Shown here: piece by piece, positions 25,879 through 35,100 of the stretch
Position numbering within the stretch: position 1 is the first letter of the stretch
Layout: each line of letters starts with the position of its first letter
NCBI GenBank assembly: GCA_964644695.1
Contig: CAZXWN010000007.1
Coordinates: forward strand, 48,548-112,547
Direction of reading: 5' to 3'
Length of the DNA: 64,000 bases
Source of the DNA: CAZXWN01 sp964644695 [NCBI: uncultured bacterium]
Lineage (GTDB): Bacteria; UBP4; UBA4092
The notes under the pieces: model-generated
Seen by the model: the letters and a program-made list of their open reading frames with translations, nothing else
What the model was told of the DNA's origin: nothing
Databases searched by the model: none
Translations under genes and position numbers: made by a program

Positions 25879-27882
25879 ATGACTGATTTTCTTAAAGGCT
25901 TGAATGAACAACAGTATGAGGCGGTCACCACGGTAGACCGTCCGGTACTGGTATTAGCCGGTGCGGGTTCAGGAAAAACCCGCGTTATTACCTACCGCAT
26001 CGCCCATTCCATTCGGGAAAAAATGAACCGGCCGGAAGAAATCTTTGCCGTAACTTTCACCAACAAAGCCGCTGCGGAAATGCGGGAACGCGTTGAAAAA
26101 TTACTGGGGCATGATGTTCGTCAATTCTGGATTACAACTTTCCATTCAGCCTGTGTCCGAATCCTCCGCCGTTATATTGATAAACTGGGATATACTCGGG
26201 ATTTCACGATTTATGATGATGGAGACCAGGCCGGCGTTGTCCGGGAAGTTCTTCGCGACATGGGCCGGGACCCGAAAGAAGTTAACTTAAAAAACATCGT
26301 CGCTAAAATCTCCTCTGCCAAATCCTCCTTAATAACTCCTGAACAATACCGTAATGCAGAAGCCAGTGTTGCCCACCAGATGATGGGAGACGCCTACGGC
26401 CGATATAATGCCATTCTAAAAGCCAATAATGCGGTTGATTTTGATGACCTGCTCATTCTCACAGTCCGCCTGTTGGAAGAACATAAAGATGTCCGGGAAT
26501 ATTACCGGAACCTGTTTCGACATATCCTTATTGATGAGTATCAGGACACTAACCATGTCCAGTACCGCATGATGAAATTGTTAGGACAGGATAAGAAAAT
26601 GTTTTGTGCTGTCGGTGACGATGACCAGAGTATTTATGCCTGGCGGGGTGCCGATATCAATAATATTCTTACCTTCGGGGATGATTTCCCGAACACCCAT
26701 GTCGTCAAATTAGAACGCAATTACCGTTCCACCCAACCCATCCTTGATGCGGCCAACCGGTTGATTTCCCGAAACAACAAACGAAACAAGAAAAAACTCT
26801 GGACCAGTATTGGAGAGGGCCGGCCGGTCTATTTTGTCTTATCCGATGAAGATATGCTGGAAGCTCAGTGGGTGGGAGAACAGGTCTATCACTGGCGAAA
26901 TCTGGGGCGGAGACTGGATGAAGTGGCTGTCTTTTACCGAACGCATGCCCAGTCCAGAGCTTTCGAAGATGTATTCCGGGGGATGCGGATCCCCTACCAG
27001 ATAGTCGGCGGTATAAAGTTTTATGACCGTAAAGAAGTCCGGGACATCCTCGCCTATTTACGCGTCATAGTAAACCCTGCGGACGAAGTCTGCCTTAAAC
27101 GGATTTTGAATGTTCCCGTCCGGGGGATTGGGGATAAGACGATTGAAAAACTTTCGGCTTTCGCCAAATCTTCAGGACTTTCTTTATTTCAAGCCTTGCA
27201 GCGAGTTCAGAATGTGGAATCCATCGCGCCTAAAACTCGAACCAAACTTCAGGAAGTATTAGGTTTGATTGGAGAACTGGCGCACGAGTCTCAGGGACGG
27301 GGAGTTATGGATTTCCTGCTTTACCTGATGGACCGGATTCATTATACGGATTATCTGGAAACGGCCTACCCTCAAGATTACCGGGGACGAATCCAGAATG
27401 TACAGGAACTGGTTGCAGCAGCTGAAGATTTTGAGCGTAAAAGTGAAGATATAACCGTGGCGGCCTACTTAAACGAAGTGGCCCTGATGACGGATGTGGA
27501 TTTGACCGAAACGGAAGGGACTCCTGATGTGACCGGAACCGTCAGCTTCATGAGTCTTCACGCTGCCAAAGGATTAGAATTTCCACTTGTATTTTTTACC
27601 GGCATGGAAGAAAATATCTTTCCATCTGTACGGGATTCAGAAGACCCGGAAGCAGAGTTGGAAGAAGAACGGCGATTATGTTATGTTGGGATTACGAGAG
27701 CAAGAGAACAGTTATTTCTCACAGCGGCCCGTTCCCGACGAATGTATGGACAAAGAATGTATAACGAACCATCTCCATTCATAAATGAAATTCAACCCGT
27801 CTGGGCGCGGGGCAAATCCGCTCCCAACTCACATCGAGGTGAAGGCGGATACAGCTCCAGGAGGACAAGCTATCATGGCTGA
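25879..27882 (+). CDS. pcrA: UvrD/PcrA-type DNA helicase lacking its C-terminal domain
   Basis: 3'-5' superfamily 1A helicase for replication-fork clearance and repair. 667 aa with all helicase motifs: Walker A AGAGSGKT (27-34), DEYQDTN (219-225), GDDDQSIYAWRG, LERNYRSTQ, SLHAAKGLEFPLVF and LCYVGITRARE. PcrA proteins are usually 720-750 aa and end in a Tudor-like C-terminal domain. Here the frame stops after a Ser/Arg-rich linker (GEGGYSSRRTSYHG) and the missing domain is encoded in the +1 frame by the next gene, whose ATG lies 8 nt before this stop. Confidence 0.95.
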   Translation: MTDFLKGLNEQQYEAVTTVDRPVLVLAGAGSGKTRVITYRIAHSIREKMNRPEEIFAVTFTNKAAAEMRERVEKLLGHDVRQFWITTFHSACVRILRRYIDKLGYTRDFTIYDDGDQAGVVREVLRDMGRDPKEVNLKNIVAKISSAKSSLITPEQYRNAEASVAHQMMGDAYGRYNAILKANNAVDFDDLLILTVRLLEEHKDVREYYRNLFRHILIDEYQDTNHVQYRMMKLLGQDKKMFCAVGDDDQSIYAWRGADINNILTFGDDFPNTHVVKLERNYRSTQPILDAANRLISRNNKRNKKKLWTSIGEGRPVYFVLSDEDMLEAQWVGEQVYHWRNLGRRLDEVAVFYRTHAQSRAFEDVFRGMRIPYQIVGGIKFYDRKEVRDILAYLRVIVNPADEVCLKRILNVPVRGIGDKTIEKLSAFAKSSGLSLFQALQRVQNVESIAPKTRTKLQEVLGLIGELAHESQGRGVMDFLLYLMDRIHYTDYLETAYPQDYRGRIQNVQELVAAAEDFERKSEDITVAAYLNEVALMTDVDLTETEGTPDVTGTVSFMSLHAAKGLEFPLVFFTGMEENIFPSVRDSEDPEAELEEERRLCYVGITRAREQLFLTAARSRRMYGQRMYNEPSPFINEIQPVWARGKSAPNSHRGEGGYSSRRTSYHG

Positions 27883-28246
27883 CACAAAAAATGTATATGA
27901 CTTCGAAATAGGCGATAAGGTACGCCACTCAAAGTGGGGTATCGGAACGGTCCTGATGGTCACCGGTAATGGTGAACGGACCAAGGTGACCGTTATGTTT
28001 CAAGACGGCACAAAGATGTTAATGGCGCAATATGCTAATCTGGAAAAGGTGGCTTCAGCCCCGGTCAAACGCAATAAATCTGTGGAACCGTTCCTGAGTG
28101 TTCCGGAAGATGAAGTGGCCTTTGGACCGGTGGGTGCGGAATTACCCGCAGACCTCCCCGAAGTCGAGGACGAAGATGATGATTTAGTGGTTCCTCCTCT
28201 CGGTGATGGGGATTCCGCTGAGGAAGATGACGACGATACTTTGTAA
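27875..28246 (+). CDS. Stand-alone PcrA C-terminal Tudor-like domain protein (split PcrA)
   Basis: 123 aa from the ATG at 27875 (MADTKNVYDFEIGDKVRH). The segment GDKVRHSKWGIGTVLMVTGNG…VTVMF matches the C-terminal domain of PcrA that binds RNA polymerase (family pattern GDRVxHxKWGxGTV), followed by a YANLEKV end. A long acidic tail (DEDDDLVVPPLGDGD…EEDDDD) is added. AGGAGG at about 27859-27864, 10 nt before the ATG, gives it its own ribosome site, and the ATGGCTGA overlap couples it to pcrA. It could supply the domain in trans, or be read by a frameshift as one PcrA protein. Confidence 0.8.
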   Translation: MADTKNVYDFEIGDKVRHSKWGIGTVLMVTGNGERTKVTVMFQDGTKMLMAQYANLEKVASAPVKRNKSVEPFLSVPEDEVAFGPVGAELPADLPEVEDEDDDLVVPPLGDGDSAEEDDDDTL

Positions 28247-28261
28247 TAAAAGGAGTTTCCA

Positions 28262-28549
28262 ATGGCAGTAGATATTAAACATGTTGAACATATCGCCCAA
28301 CTGGGGCGGCTCCATTTGTCAGATGCTGAAAAAGAATCCCTGACCCGGGACTTAAACAACATTCTGACTTATGTCGATAAAATCAGCGAACTGGATACTT
28401 CTAATGTCCAGCCAACGTCTCACATGTTACCCTTGAAAAATGTGGTCCGGGCAGACGAAGCAAAACCCTCTCCGGGTCCAGAAGTAATGTTGGCCAATGC
28501 CCCTGAACGGGTGGATTCCTTCTTTAAGGTTCCAGCGATTATCGAGTAG
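28262..28549 (+). CDS. gatC: Aspartyl/glutamyl-tRNA amidotransferase subunit C
   Basis: Small subunit of GatCAB, which converts Glu-tRNA(Gln) or Asp-tRNA(Asn) to the amide forms. 95 aa, full length, with the family N-terminus VKHVEHIAQLGRLHLSD-like and DLNNILTYVDKISELDTSNVQPTSH; the C-terminus RVDSFFKVPAIIE is canonical. AGGAG precedes the ATG. gatA and gatB are not next to it; a terminator follows, so gatC ends the pcrA operon. Confidence 0.94.
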   Translation: MAVDIKHVEHIAQLGRLHLSDAEKESLTRDLNNILTYVDKISELDTSNVQPTSHMLPLKNVVRADEAKPSPGPEVMLANAPERVDSFFKVPAIIE

Positions 28550-28584
28550 TTTTCGCATTAAACCAAAAAATTATCGGGCTTAAC

Positions 28585-28628
28585 ACCAGGCGAACTTCTT
28601 ATTGGAAAATCGCCTGGTTTTATTTTTT
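28585..28628 (+). terminator. Rho-independent terminator of the pcrA-gatC operon
   Basis: 9-bp stem ACCAGGCGA/TCGCCTGGT with a 16-nt loop, followed by TTTATTTTTTA. Lies 35 nt after gatC. Confidence 0.9.
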
Positions 28629-29128
28629 ACCGAATCATTCCTTGTACTCATCTGATTCTGAATTATCTTTATCCTCTGACATTCCTTTTTGTCTTTTTAT
28701 CCGTGTCTCCCCCAACACCCTTTTTAAGTCACATTAAAATCGTTTCCGGCTTATAAATTTTGTTCGGCAACTTCCTCCCAATAACGAACCAGAAACGAAT
28801 CAGCTACGGACCCACTCCGAGCAGCTCCGTGAGTGATCCCATACCATTTTCATACTCACTCCCAAATAAAAAAGCGGTATCTACCGTTAAGTAGATACCG
28901 CTTTCGCATGGCCTAATCTGTTTTTACTAACCTGCCATATATCACATCTTCAATATGTTAACTGCCGCCTTTTGGGTAATTCTGATTTGATAAAACAGCG
29001 CATTTGAGTTATTCTTGAGCTGTTTGTGTGTAGGAAAAGATAATGGTGTTGTTTTGAAAACAGCCATTAAATTCAGAGACACTCTGAATGGGATCATGGG
29101 TCAGAGGGTCCATTGGGGAGCATAAAAA
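28629..29128. other. 500-nt gene-free region with a palindrome and an orphan hairpin
   Basis: No ORF with coding character. It holds copy 2 of the dispersed palindrome (28805-28831: ACGGACCCACTCCGAGCAGC then TCCGTG) and a perfect 14-bp hairpin at 28871-28904. The last 100 nt must contain the promoter of the membrane gene at 29129, which has GGGGAG 8 nt before its ATG. Confidence 0.6.
28871..28904 (-). terminator. Orphan perfect hairpin terminator, minus-strand polarity
   Basis: 14-bp perfect stem AAAGCGGTATCTAC/GTAGATACCGCTTT, 6-nt loop. The T-run (TTTTTTATTT) is on the minus strand, but no minus-strand gene lies upstream of it; on the plus strand it is followed by CGCATGG. Either it blocks antisense transcription or it ends an unrecognised minus-strand RNA from 28905-29128. 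Confidence 0.6.
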
Positions 29129-30949
29129 ATGAATCAGAAAAAAAACAAATGGTTTCCAGAATCCATTACTACTCTCATCATTCAGGAAGGGAAACGCCAG
29201 AAAAACGCACTCATCGTTTACTTCATTCTGATTCTTATTGCATACGCCTGGATTTATATCGAGCCTGCTATGGCACGGTATTCTATACCCACATTAATTT
29301 TCTCTTTTATTTATGCTCCATGGGTTGCCTGGGGGTTTAGGGTTGAGACTCAATCATCAGAAGATAAGGATGATTGTTTACTCATCCATAAATGGATAGT
29401 AAGTTTATTTTATTTGTTTGTGGCCTTCGTGTTTATGCGAACCTTGATGATAGGTTTGGCGCTTTCCTATGATTTGCCTGTCAGCATCTTAGCGAGTGTG
29501 AATATCTTGGGATTTGTTTCGGGCCTCGCCCTATTTACCGGAACAGCTATCTTTAGGCTGATTTCATCTACTCAAAGGATACGACCCATATTGATTGGAC
29601 TGGCCTCGCTTCTAATTGAAGGTCTTATCGTGGGTTTCTGTGTATTAAATCAATATGATAATGTCTTCCATTGGATTGTAGTAATGGGTCTCGGTTTTCT
29701 GGCAGTAACCTTAGTTTCTATAGGTTGTGTTCTGTGGGCATCTCGATACCCATGGAAAAAGTCATTTATTCTGATTGGAGTTGGAATCCTTTTGTCAGGT
29801 TCTTTCTTCCTTTCAGGAACAATGATTCAATACCAACCAGACTCCATTACCATCCATACCCTTCCTTTCCCGTGGGATAGCAGACTCTCTCTCCATAACC
29901 CTAAAGCATGGAATGGGCATCTCTATGTAAAAACTCTGACTCCACATCCTGTCCGGGAGTTGTATTATCAGATAGACAATCCAGATGATGAAAATTCACC
30001 GATAGTCCCTATCACCGCCCGAATCAAAAAGGAAAACAACCTGCTTTATCTTGCCTCCAATCAGATTGAGGATGGCATCTTATTCACATACCAGAGTCAT
30101 AGTTCTATATTCCAGATTGAATCCTGGGACCTTAATAAGATGGTATCCGCTTCTCCTGTTGCCCCCCAAATACAGGGAAAGACATACTCAATGATAACGA
30201 TTGATAAGGCCCTGCAACCCACCCTTTTAATCCGTACTACCTTCAACAATCCCTTCGGATATGAAAACCTTTTCATGTACCGAACCAGAGAAGATCGGTA
30301 CAGTTATTTCGGATCTGATAAAACAAAGGAACAAAACACAGTCCTTTATTCTTTTGGATTTAGACCATCCGATTTCTCTATAAATCACATTTCAGCCATC
30401 ACAACGGCTGCCTTGCAGTGGATTCGAGGGATAGACACAATCAATGGAAAATACAGTCTTGGGATAACTACGACGCCTAACAAAAATAGAGAATACTTGA
30501 CCCTCTTTGATTCGGCTGATTCCAAAAACCTGATACCCATCAAGACACTACCCGATGTGAAGACATTTTATACGATTCAGAATGGGTATCTCTATGCACT
30601 GGGAACGAAATATGTTCTGGAAGTGTATGACCTCCGAACCTTACCGGAAATAAAACATGCCGCCACATTGTCTGTACCATGGCCTAATTCTTCCTCATTG
30701 GTTCTCAATGTACAGCATATCTATTTCGATAAAGATAAAAATATCATTCTGATATTCACCCGAGACAATGCCTTTGTGGTAGATGTTCAAAACCCCGAAA
30801 AGCCTAAACTTATCAAGCAAGTCCAGGGTTTAGACCCCAAGGATAAGGATGCCCACTTCGTAGCTGATTTATCTGCCCATAAGTTCTACTTCTTGCATGA
30901 AGAGGGGTTAAATCAACTTCGAGTGTACTCCTATTCGTACACAAGATAA
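29129..30949 (+). CDS. Polytopic membrane protein with extracytoplasmic beta-rich domain, unknown function
   Basis: 606 aa. Residues about 25-245 contain roughly seven or eight hydrophobic helices (IVYFILILIAYAWIYIEPAM and later ones), after which a 360-residue, mainly beta-strand domain follows, probably outside the membrane. The domain has sheet-like blocks such as TLPEIKHAATLSVPWP and KNIILIFTRDNAFVVDVQNPEKPKL, suggestive of a propeller of LVIVD-like repeats. I do not recognise a named family. It lies alone between a gene-free region and the SBBP-PKD protein. Confidence 0.75.
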   Translation: MNQKKNKWFPESITTLIIQEGKRQKNALIVYFILILIAYAWIYIEPAMARYSIPTLIFSFIYAPWVAWGFRVETQSSEDKDDCLLIHKWIVSLFYLFVAFVFMRTLMIGLALSYDLPVSILASVNILGFVSGLALFTGTAIFRLISSTQRIRPILIGLASLLIEGLIVGFCVLNQYDNVFHWIVVMGLGFLAVTLVSIGCVLWASRYPWKKSFILIGVGILLSGSFFLSGTMIQYQPDSITIHTLPFPWDSRLSLHNPKAWNGHLYVKTLTPHPVRELYYQIDNPDDENSPIVPITARIKKENNLLYLASNQIEDGILFTYQSHSSIFQIESWDLNKMVSASPVAPQIQGKTYSMITIDKALQPTLLIRTTFNNPFGYENLFMYRTREDRYSYFGSDKTKEQNTVLYSFGFRPSDFSINHISAITTAALQWIRGIDTINGKYSLGITTTPNKNREYLTLFDSADSKNLIPIKTLPDVKTFYTIQNGYLYALGTKYVLEVYDLRTLPEIKHAATLSVPWPNSSSLVLNVQHIYFDKDKNIILIFTRDNAFVVDVQNPEKPKLIKQVQGLDPKDKDAHFVADLSAHKFYFLHEEGLNQLRVYSYSYTR

Positions 30950-31100
30950 TTTTGGGATTAATTTAATTGACAGCAAATCCTTCTCAGCGTTAAATGAATT
31001 TGGGAGGCAGATTATGGGATGACCTGACTTTTTCAGGTTGTTAATCTGTCGCCAGTCAAATTCAAAATGTGGGTTTTTATTATCTGAGGAGGGTCAGATT

Positions 31101-34100
31101 ATGAATCGCGCACGGCTGTTGTCATTTTCCCTTTTGTTCATACTATTAACACTTCTTTCTCCGATGATGTTGAGCTCTAAGAGTCTTCTTATCAATGAAA
31201 ATATCCCCTTATCGTTTGCACCATCCAGAGAGGGAACCGGATTTGAAGTAAAAACTCCCGGAATCCAGTACTACCTGATTCCAGGAGAGATTCAAATCGG
31301 GATTAATCCGGAGGTAAGTCTGAGGAAAATCTTTTCTGGCGCAAACCCAACATCAATCCTGACAGGTGAAAATCCAACTCAGGGAAAAATTAATTATTTC
31401 ATAGGTCCAGATAAGACCCAGTGGAAATCCGGGCTCCCACTTTATAACTCCGTTCGCTATTCGGACCTGTATCCAGGTATCGACTTGGTCTGTCGCGGTA
31501 CGCAGAAACATTTGGAGTATGATTTGATTATCTCTCCTGGTTCCTCACCAGACCTGATTCAGTTCTTATATTCAAATGCAGATAAGATACAAATTAATCG
31601 GCAGGGAGAATTATCTATTTCCACCAAAGCGGGAGTCCTGACAGAGAAAGCACCGCGGGCATGGCAGGAGATATCCGGGACCCAGGTTCCTGTTAAATGT
31701 TCTTTCCATAAAACCACAAATAAACTTATCTCATTCAAACTTGGAAAATATAACAAAAACTATCCCGTCATAATTGATCCTGTTATTTATGGGACTTATC
31801 TGGGAGGCAGTGGTTGGGATAAATGTGCCAGCGTCGCAACGGATTCAGCGGGGAATATTTATGTCCTCACAAACACGCAGTCCATGGATTTCCCCCTGGG
31901 ATCTCAATCGCTGTTTACAACTTACTATCTGGCGAGAAGTTATGTGGTAGCTAAAATAGATGCCGCCCGAACCCAGATATTACTGACGGTGGCAATCGGC
32001 AATAGTGATGGATGTTCGGGCCGGGGAATCGGCATAGATTCTTCCGGGTCGATTTATATTGCGGGGGAAACCTATGACGGATATCCTGTCACTTCCAATG
32101 GATATGACACAACGCATAATGGGAATCTGGATGCCTTTGTAACTAAAATCCATTCATCCGGCACCACGATTATCTATTCTACTTATCTGGGCGGCATTAA
32201 TGCCGATTGGGTCAAAGGGCTGGCCGTGTGGCCAGACGGGTCGGCTGCTATTGGAGGATACACCGGATCTGGAGATTTACCCACCACACCTGGTACCATT
32301 TCCACAACCTACCAGGGGGGATCAAATGATGGATATGTCGCTAAATTCCTGCCCAATGGCTCGCTCTACTTTATGACTTATCTCGGAGGATATGCGAATG
32401 ACCAGGTCTCCGCTCTCACACCGGACAAAGAGGATGAGTCCCTCTTTGTAACAGGCTATACCTATTCAACAACTTTCCCCGTTACAGCCGGTGTAGTTAA
32501 GCAAACGTACAACGGCGGAGGTGCAGAAGCATTTATTACCAAGTTAAACTATAACGGAACAAACATGGGATTCTCCACCTTCCTGGGTGGAACAGATTCA
32601 GAATTTCCCCAATGTATCAATACCAATAATCATCTCATTTATGTTGCAGGGGAGACCTATTCTACGGATTATCCCCTCACGGCAGGCGCCGTAGATTCAA
32701 CAGGAGATGCAGCCAGCTTTGACGGATTTGTAACAGTCCTGAATAACGCTGCGACAGGATATGTGTATTCCACCTATCTGGGAGGAACAGCGACGGATGT
32801 TATTTATGGCGTTGCCGGAGATTTCTATGGACATATATATCTTGGTGGATACACAGAATCCAATAACTTCCCGTTGACAACCAACGCCTGGGACACAGTG
32901 TACGGAGTACAATCTCGAACCTTTATGACTGTGATAAATCCCAACACCGGAAAGAAGCTTTTTTCCTCCTATGTCGGAGGCAATTATCGAGATGAACTCC
33001 AGGCCATGGCTTTTGTTTCACCGGCAGTCATTTATTTAGTGGGCGGCGGTTCACTTCAGTCTTTCCCCATCACAAGTGGTGCCGTGGATACACTGACAGG
33101 TAATCTCGAAGGTTTTCTGCTGGGTCTTAATGTGATGAATGATGTTGGTTATACCCTCACGGGTGACTTCAGTGCAGATACAACCATTGGAATCAATACT
33201 CTTGATGTTCAATTCACAACCAGTATCCCAGGATATTCTGTCCTATATGAGTGGGACTTCGGTGATGGAGATACAACAACCGGAATAGATCCAGTAAAAT
33301 CCTATAAAGAGCCCGGAATCTATACTGTTCGCTTAATTGTCAGCAACAATTACTCCACACTGACAGTTACTAAACCGAATTATATCCGAGTCTTGTCCGA
33401 AGATACCATCCAGCTGCCTGCAGTCAAAATGATATTGAAAGAAGATGATATAAAAAACCTTTATTGCCTGTCTGATTATGTTGAAGACTCGACTTATGAT
33501 TGGGCAATACTCAAGAACTATAATGACCTCACAAAACTGGGACGAGATACCGTATCACAGAGTTCTCAAGACGCTGCAGCAACAGCCCAAAATGTCTTTG
33601 AGATGTGGAGTTCAACGAAATACTATACGGGACTTAATTCCGTAAAGTTCTCTACATATCGAATCAAGAAACTTCCAGACCTGGTCATTAATCCAGAGAG
33701 AACCCTCTACTTTAATATGGATGGATATGTCAGTGACCTGTCAGGAATTAATATTCCAGAGTCCTTTGCGAGTGACAGTTCACTCATCTATGATGATTCT
33801 GTCATCGGAGCCACTTGGGCTGATAAAAATCTGATTGGCATCAAAGTACCCGATACAGTAACGGGTGACACCAAGACAACATTGGATGTGATTGCTTCCA
33901 CGTCTGAGCTTCCAAACTATTGGCCTAATGCAGATATGGAACGGTTCAGAGTCTTTGGAAATCGTTTCCCGATTGGAGTTTTCAATACAGCCAGCACTCT
34001 CTACAATGAATATGGATTGGAACTCTTGCCTGGATTAACCGGCCTTCCCCAGATAAGCTATGTTGCATCGACTACGGACCTGGGCGGAGTGTCCAGTGAT

Positions 34101-35033
34101 AATGTTTACTTGTTCAACATCAACTCCACAACTCAGGGAATTAAACTCACACCCAAATTCAGTAACATGCTGCCTTATTTGAAGGATGAGTGGTATATCG
34201 CTCGGATGAAAGTGTGTTCTCTGACTCCTGGTAATAATTTTGAGGCGCATCTATTCCATATTAATGGCTTGATACCTGGCAGCCCTGATATCGACTTGAC
34301 GGCAAATATCCATTTCGGGATATCAACTAACTGGACCTTTATTGATGCCCCACTTTATACCCATTCCACAGGGATTGGGTACCCTCAGATTATTTTCAAA
34401 ACGGGGACCTCAACCGGAACAATCGCGCTGGGTGAAATCCAAATCTACAAAGCAGCACCCCTTCTAATGACAACCCGGGCTCATCCAGACCTTCATTATC
34501 CCGCCCGGACTTTCAGTAGTATGTCGTTACTGGGCTGGGGCTGGTCCACTACAGAAGGGACAGTTCAGTTTGGCATTATGAGTTCAAAATTCCACCTGTC
34601 CTTCATGAACTTTGACGTAGCAACCTCTGGTGTTCAAGTCGGAATGAAGCTGACTGCTCGAGGTGGTGGACCGGGAGTCTATACGCCACAAAGTAATCCG
34701 GGAGCACAGGTTGGAATGAAAGCGGATGTCAGTAAGATGTTTGGAAATTTCACCACCTATGGTTCCCTGGTCCTAATGGCCTGTTATGGAGTACCTACCA
34801 GTGGGAGTTATGATTTCTGGAGTCCGGGAGGACAGTTACTGGCCTCCGCCCAGTTCGGGAATATTACCTTAGACCGACATTATGTTGTCGGAACATCCAG
34901 GAATCCCTATCATCAATTCCAATTCATGGGGATGCATAACAGTCTTGGGATTTTGGAGTTTGGGGATGTAGACTTCCTGCGAGATAACGATGACCCGTAC
35001 TTTGGAGATCCCGGTTTAATTCCCCTACCATAA
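31101..35033 (+). CDS. Very large secreted SBBP beta-propeller and PKD repeat protein
   Basis: 1310 aa from the ATG at 31101, which follows GAGGAGGGT; the upstream in-frame ATG at 31038 would give a non-secretory N-terminus. Signal peptide (1-28). Residues about 60-230 form an SBBP-associated N-terminal domain (YPGIDLVCRGTQKHLEYDLIISPGSSPD). Then at least eight SBBP repeats to about 690 (units like YSTYLGGTATDVIYGVAGDFYGHIYLGGYT), a PKD domain with YEWDFGDGD near 715-720, and about 550 residues of unassigned beta-rich sequence. Likely a surface adhesion or polymer-binding protein. Terminator follows. Confidence 0.88.
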   Translation: MNRARLLSFSLLFILLTLLSPMMLSSKSLLINENIPLSFAPSREGTGFEVKTPGIQYYLIPGEIQIGINPEVSLRKIFSGANPTSILTGENPTQGKINYFIGPDKTQWKSGLPLYNSVRYSDLYPGIDLVCRGTQKHLEYDLIISPGSSPDLIQFLYSNADKIQINRQGELSISTKAGVLTEKAPRAWQEISGTQVPVKCSFHKTTNKLISFKLGKYNKNYPVIIDPVIYGTYLGGSGWDKCASVATDSAGNIYVLTNTQSMDFPLGSQSLFTTYYLARSYVVAKIDAARTQILLTVAIGNSDGCSGRGIGIDSSGSIYIAGETYDGYPVTSNGYDTTHNGNLDAFVTKIHSSGTTIIYSTYLGGINADWVKGLAVWPDGSAAIGGYTGSGDLPTTPGTISTTYQGGSNDGYVAKFLPNGSLYFMTYLGGYANDQVSALTPDKEDESLFVTGYTYSTTFPVTAGVVKQTYNGGGAEAFITKLNYNGTNMGFSTFLGGTDSEFPQCINTNNHLIYVAGETYSTDYPLTAGAVDSTGDAASFDGFVTVLNNAATGYVYSTYLGGTATDVIYGVAGDFYGHIYLGGYTESNNFPLTTNAWDTVYGVQSRTFMTVINPNTGKKLFSSYVGGNYRDELQAMAFVSPAVIYLVGGGSLQSFPITSGAVDTLTGNLEGFLLGLNVMNDVGYTLTGDFSADTTIGINTLDVQFTTSIPGYSVLYEWDFGDGDTTTGIDPVKSYKEPGIYTVRLIVSNNYSTLTVTKPNYIRVLSEDTIQLPAVKMILKEDDIKNLYCLSDYVEDSTYDWAILKNYNDLTKLGRDTVSQSSQDAAATAQNVFEMWSSTKYYTGLNSVKFSTYRIKKLPDLVINPERTLYFNMDGYVSDLSGINIPESFASDSSLIYDDSVIGATWADKNLIGIKVPDTVTGDTKTTLDVIASTSELPNYWPNADMERFRVFGNRFPIGVFNTASTLYNEYGLELLPGLTGLPQISYVASTTDLGGVSSDNVYLFNINSTTQGIKLTPKFSNMLPYLKDEWYIARMKVCSLTPGNNFEAHLFHINGLIPGSPDIDLTANIHFGISTNWTFIDAPLYTHSTGIGYPQIIFKTGTSTGTIALGEIQIYKAAPLLMTTRAHPDLHYPARTFSSMSLLGWGWSTTEGTVQFGIMSSKFHLSFMNFDVATSGVQVGMKLTARGGGPGVYTPQSNPGAQVGMKADVSKMFGNFTTYGSLVLMACYGVPTSGSYDFWSPGGQLLASAQFGNITLDRHYVVGTSRNPYHQFQFMGMHNSLGILEFGDVDFLRDNDDPYFGDPGLIPLP

Positions 35034-35058
35034 CAGCAGAACATCATTATCAAGTTTG

Positions 35059-35090
35059 AGAGGGCCTCGGTTCCGAGACCCTCTTATTTT
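35059..35090 (+). terminator. Rho-independent terminator of the SBBP protein gene
   Basis: 12-bp stem AGAGGGCCTCGG/CCGAGACCCTCT with one mismatch and a 2-nt (effectively 4-nt) loop, then TATTTTAAT. Lies between two convergent genes. Confidence 0.85.
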
Positions 35091-35100
35091 AATCATCGGA

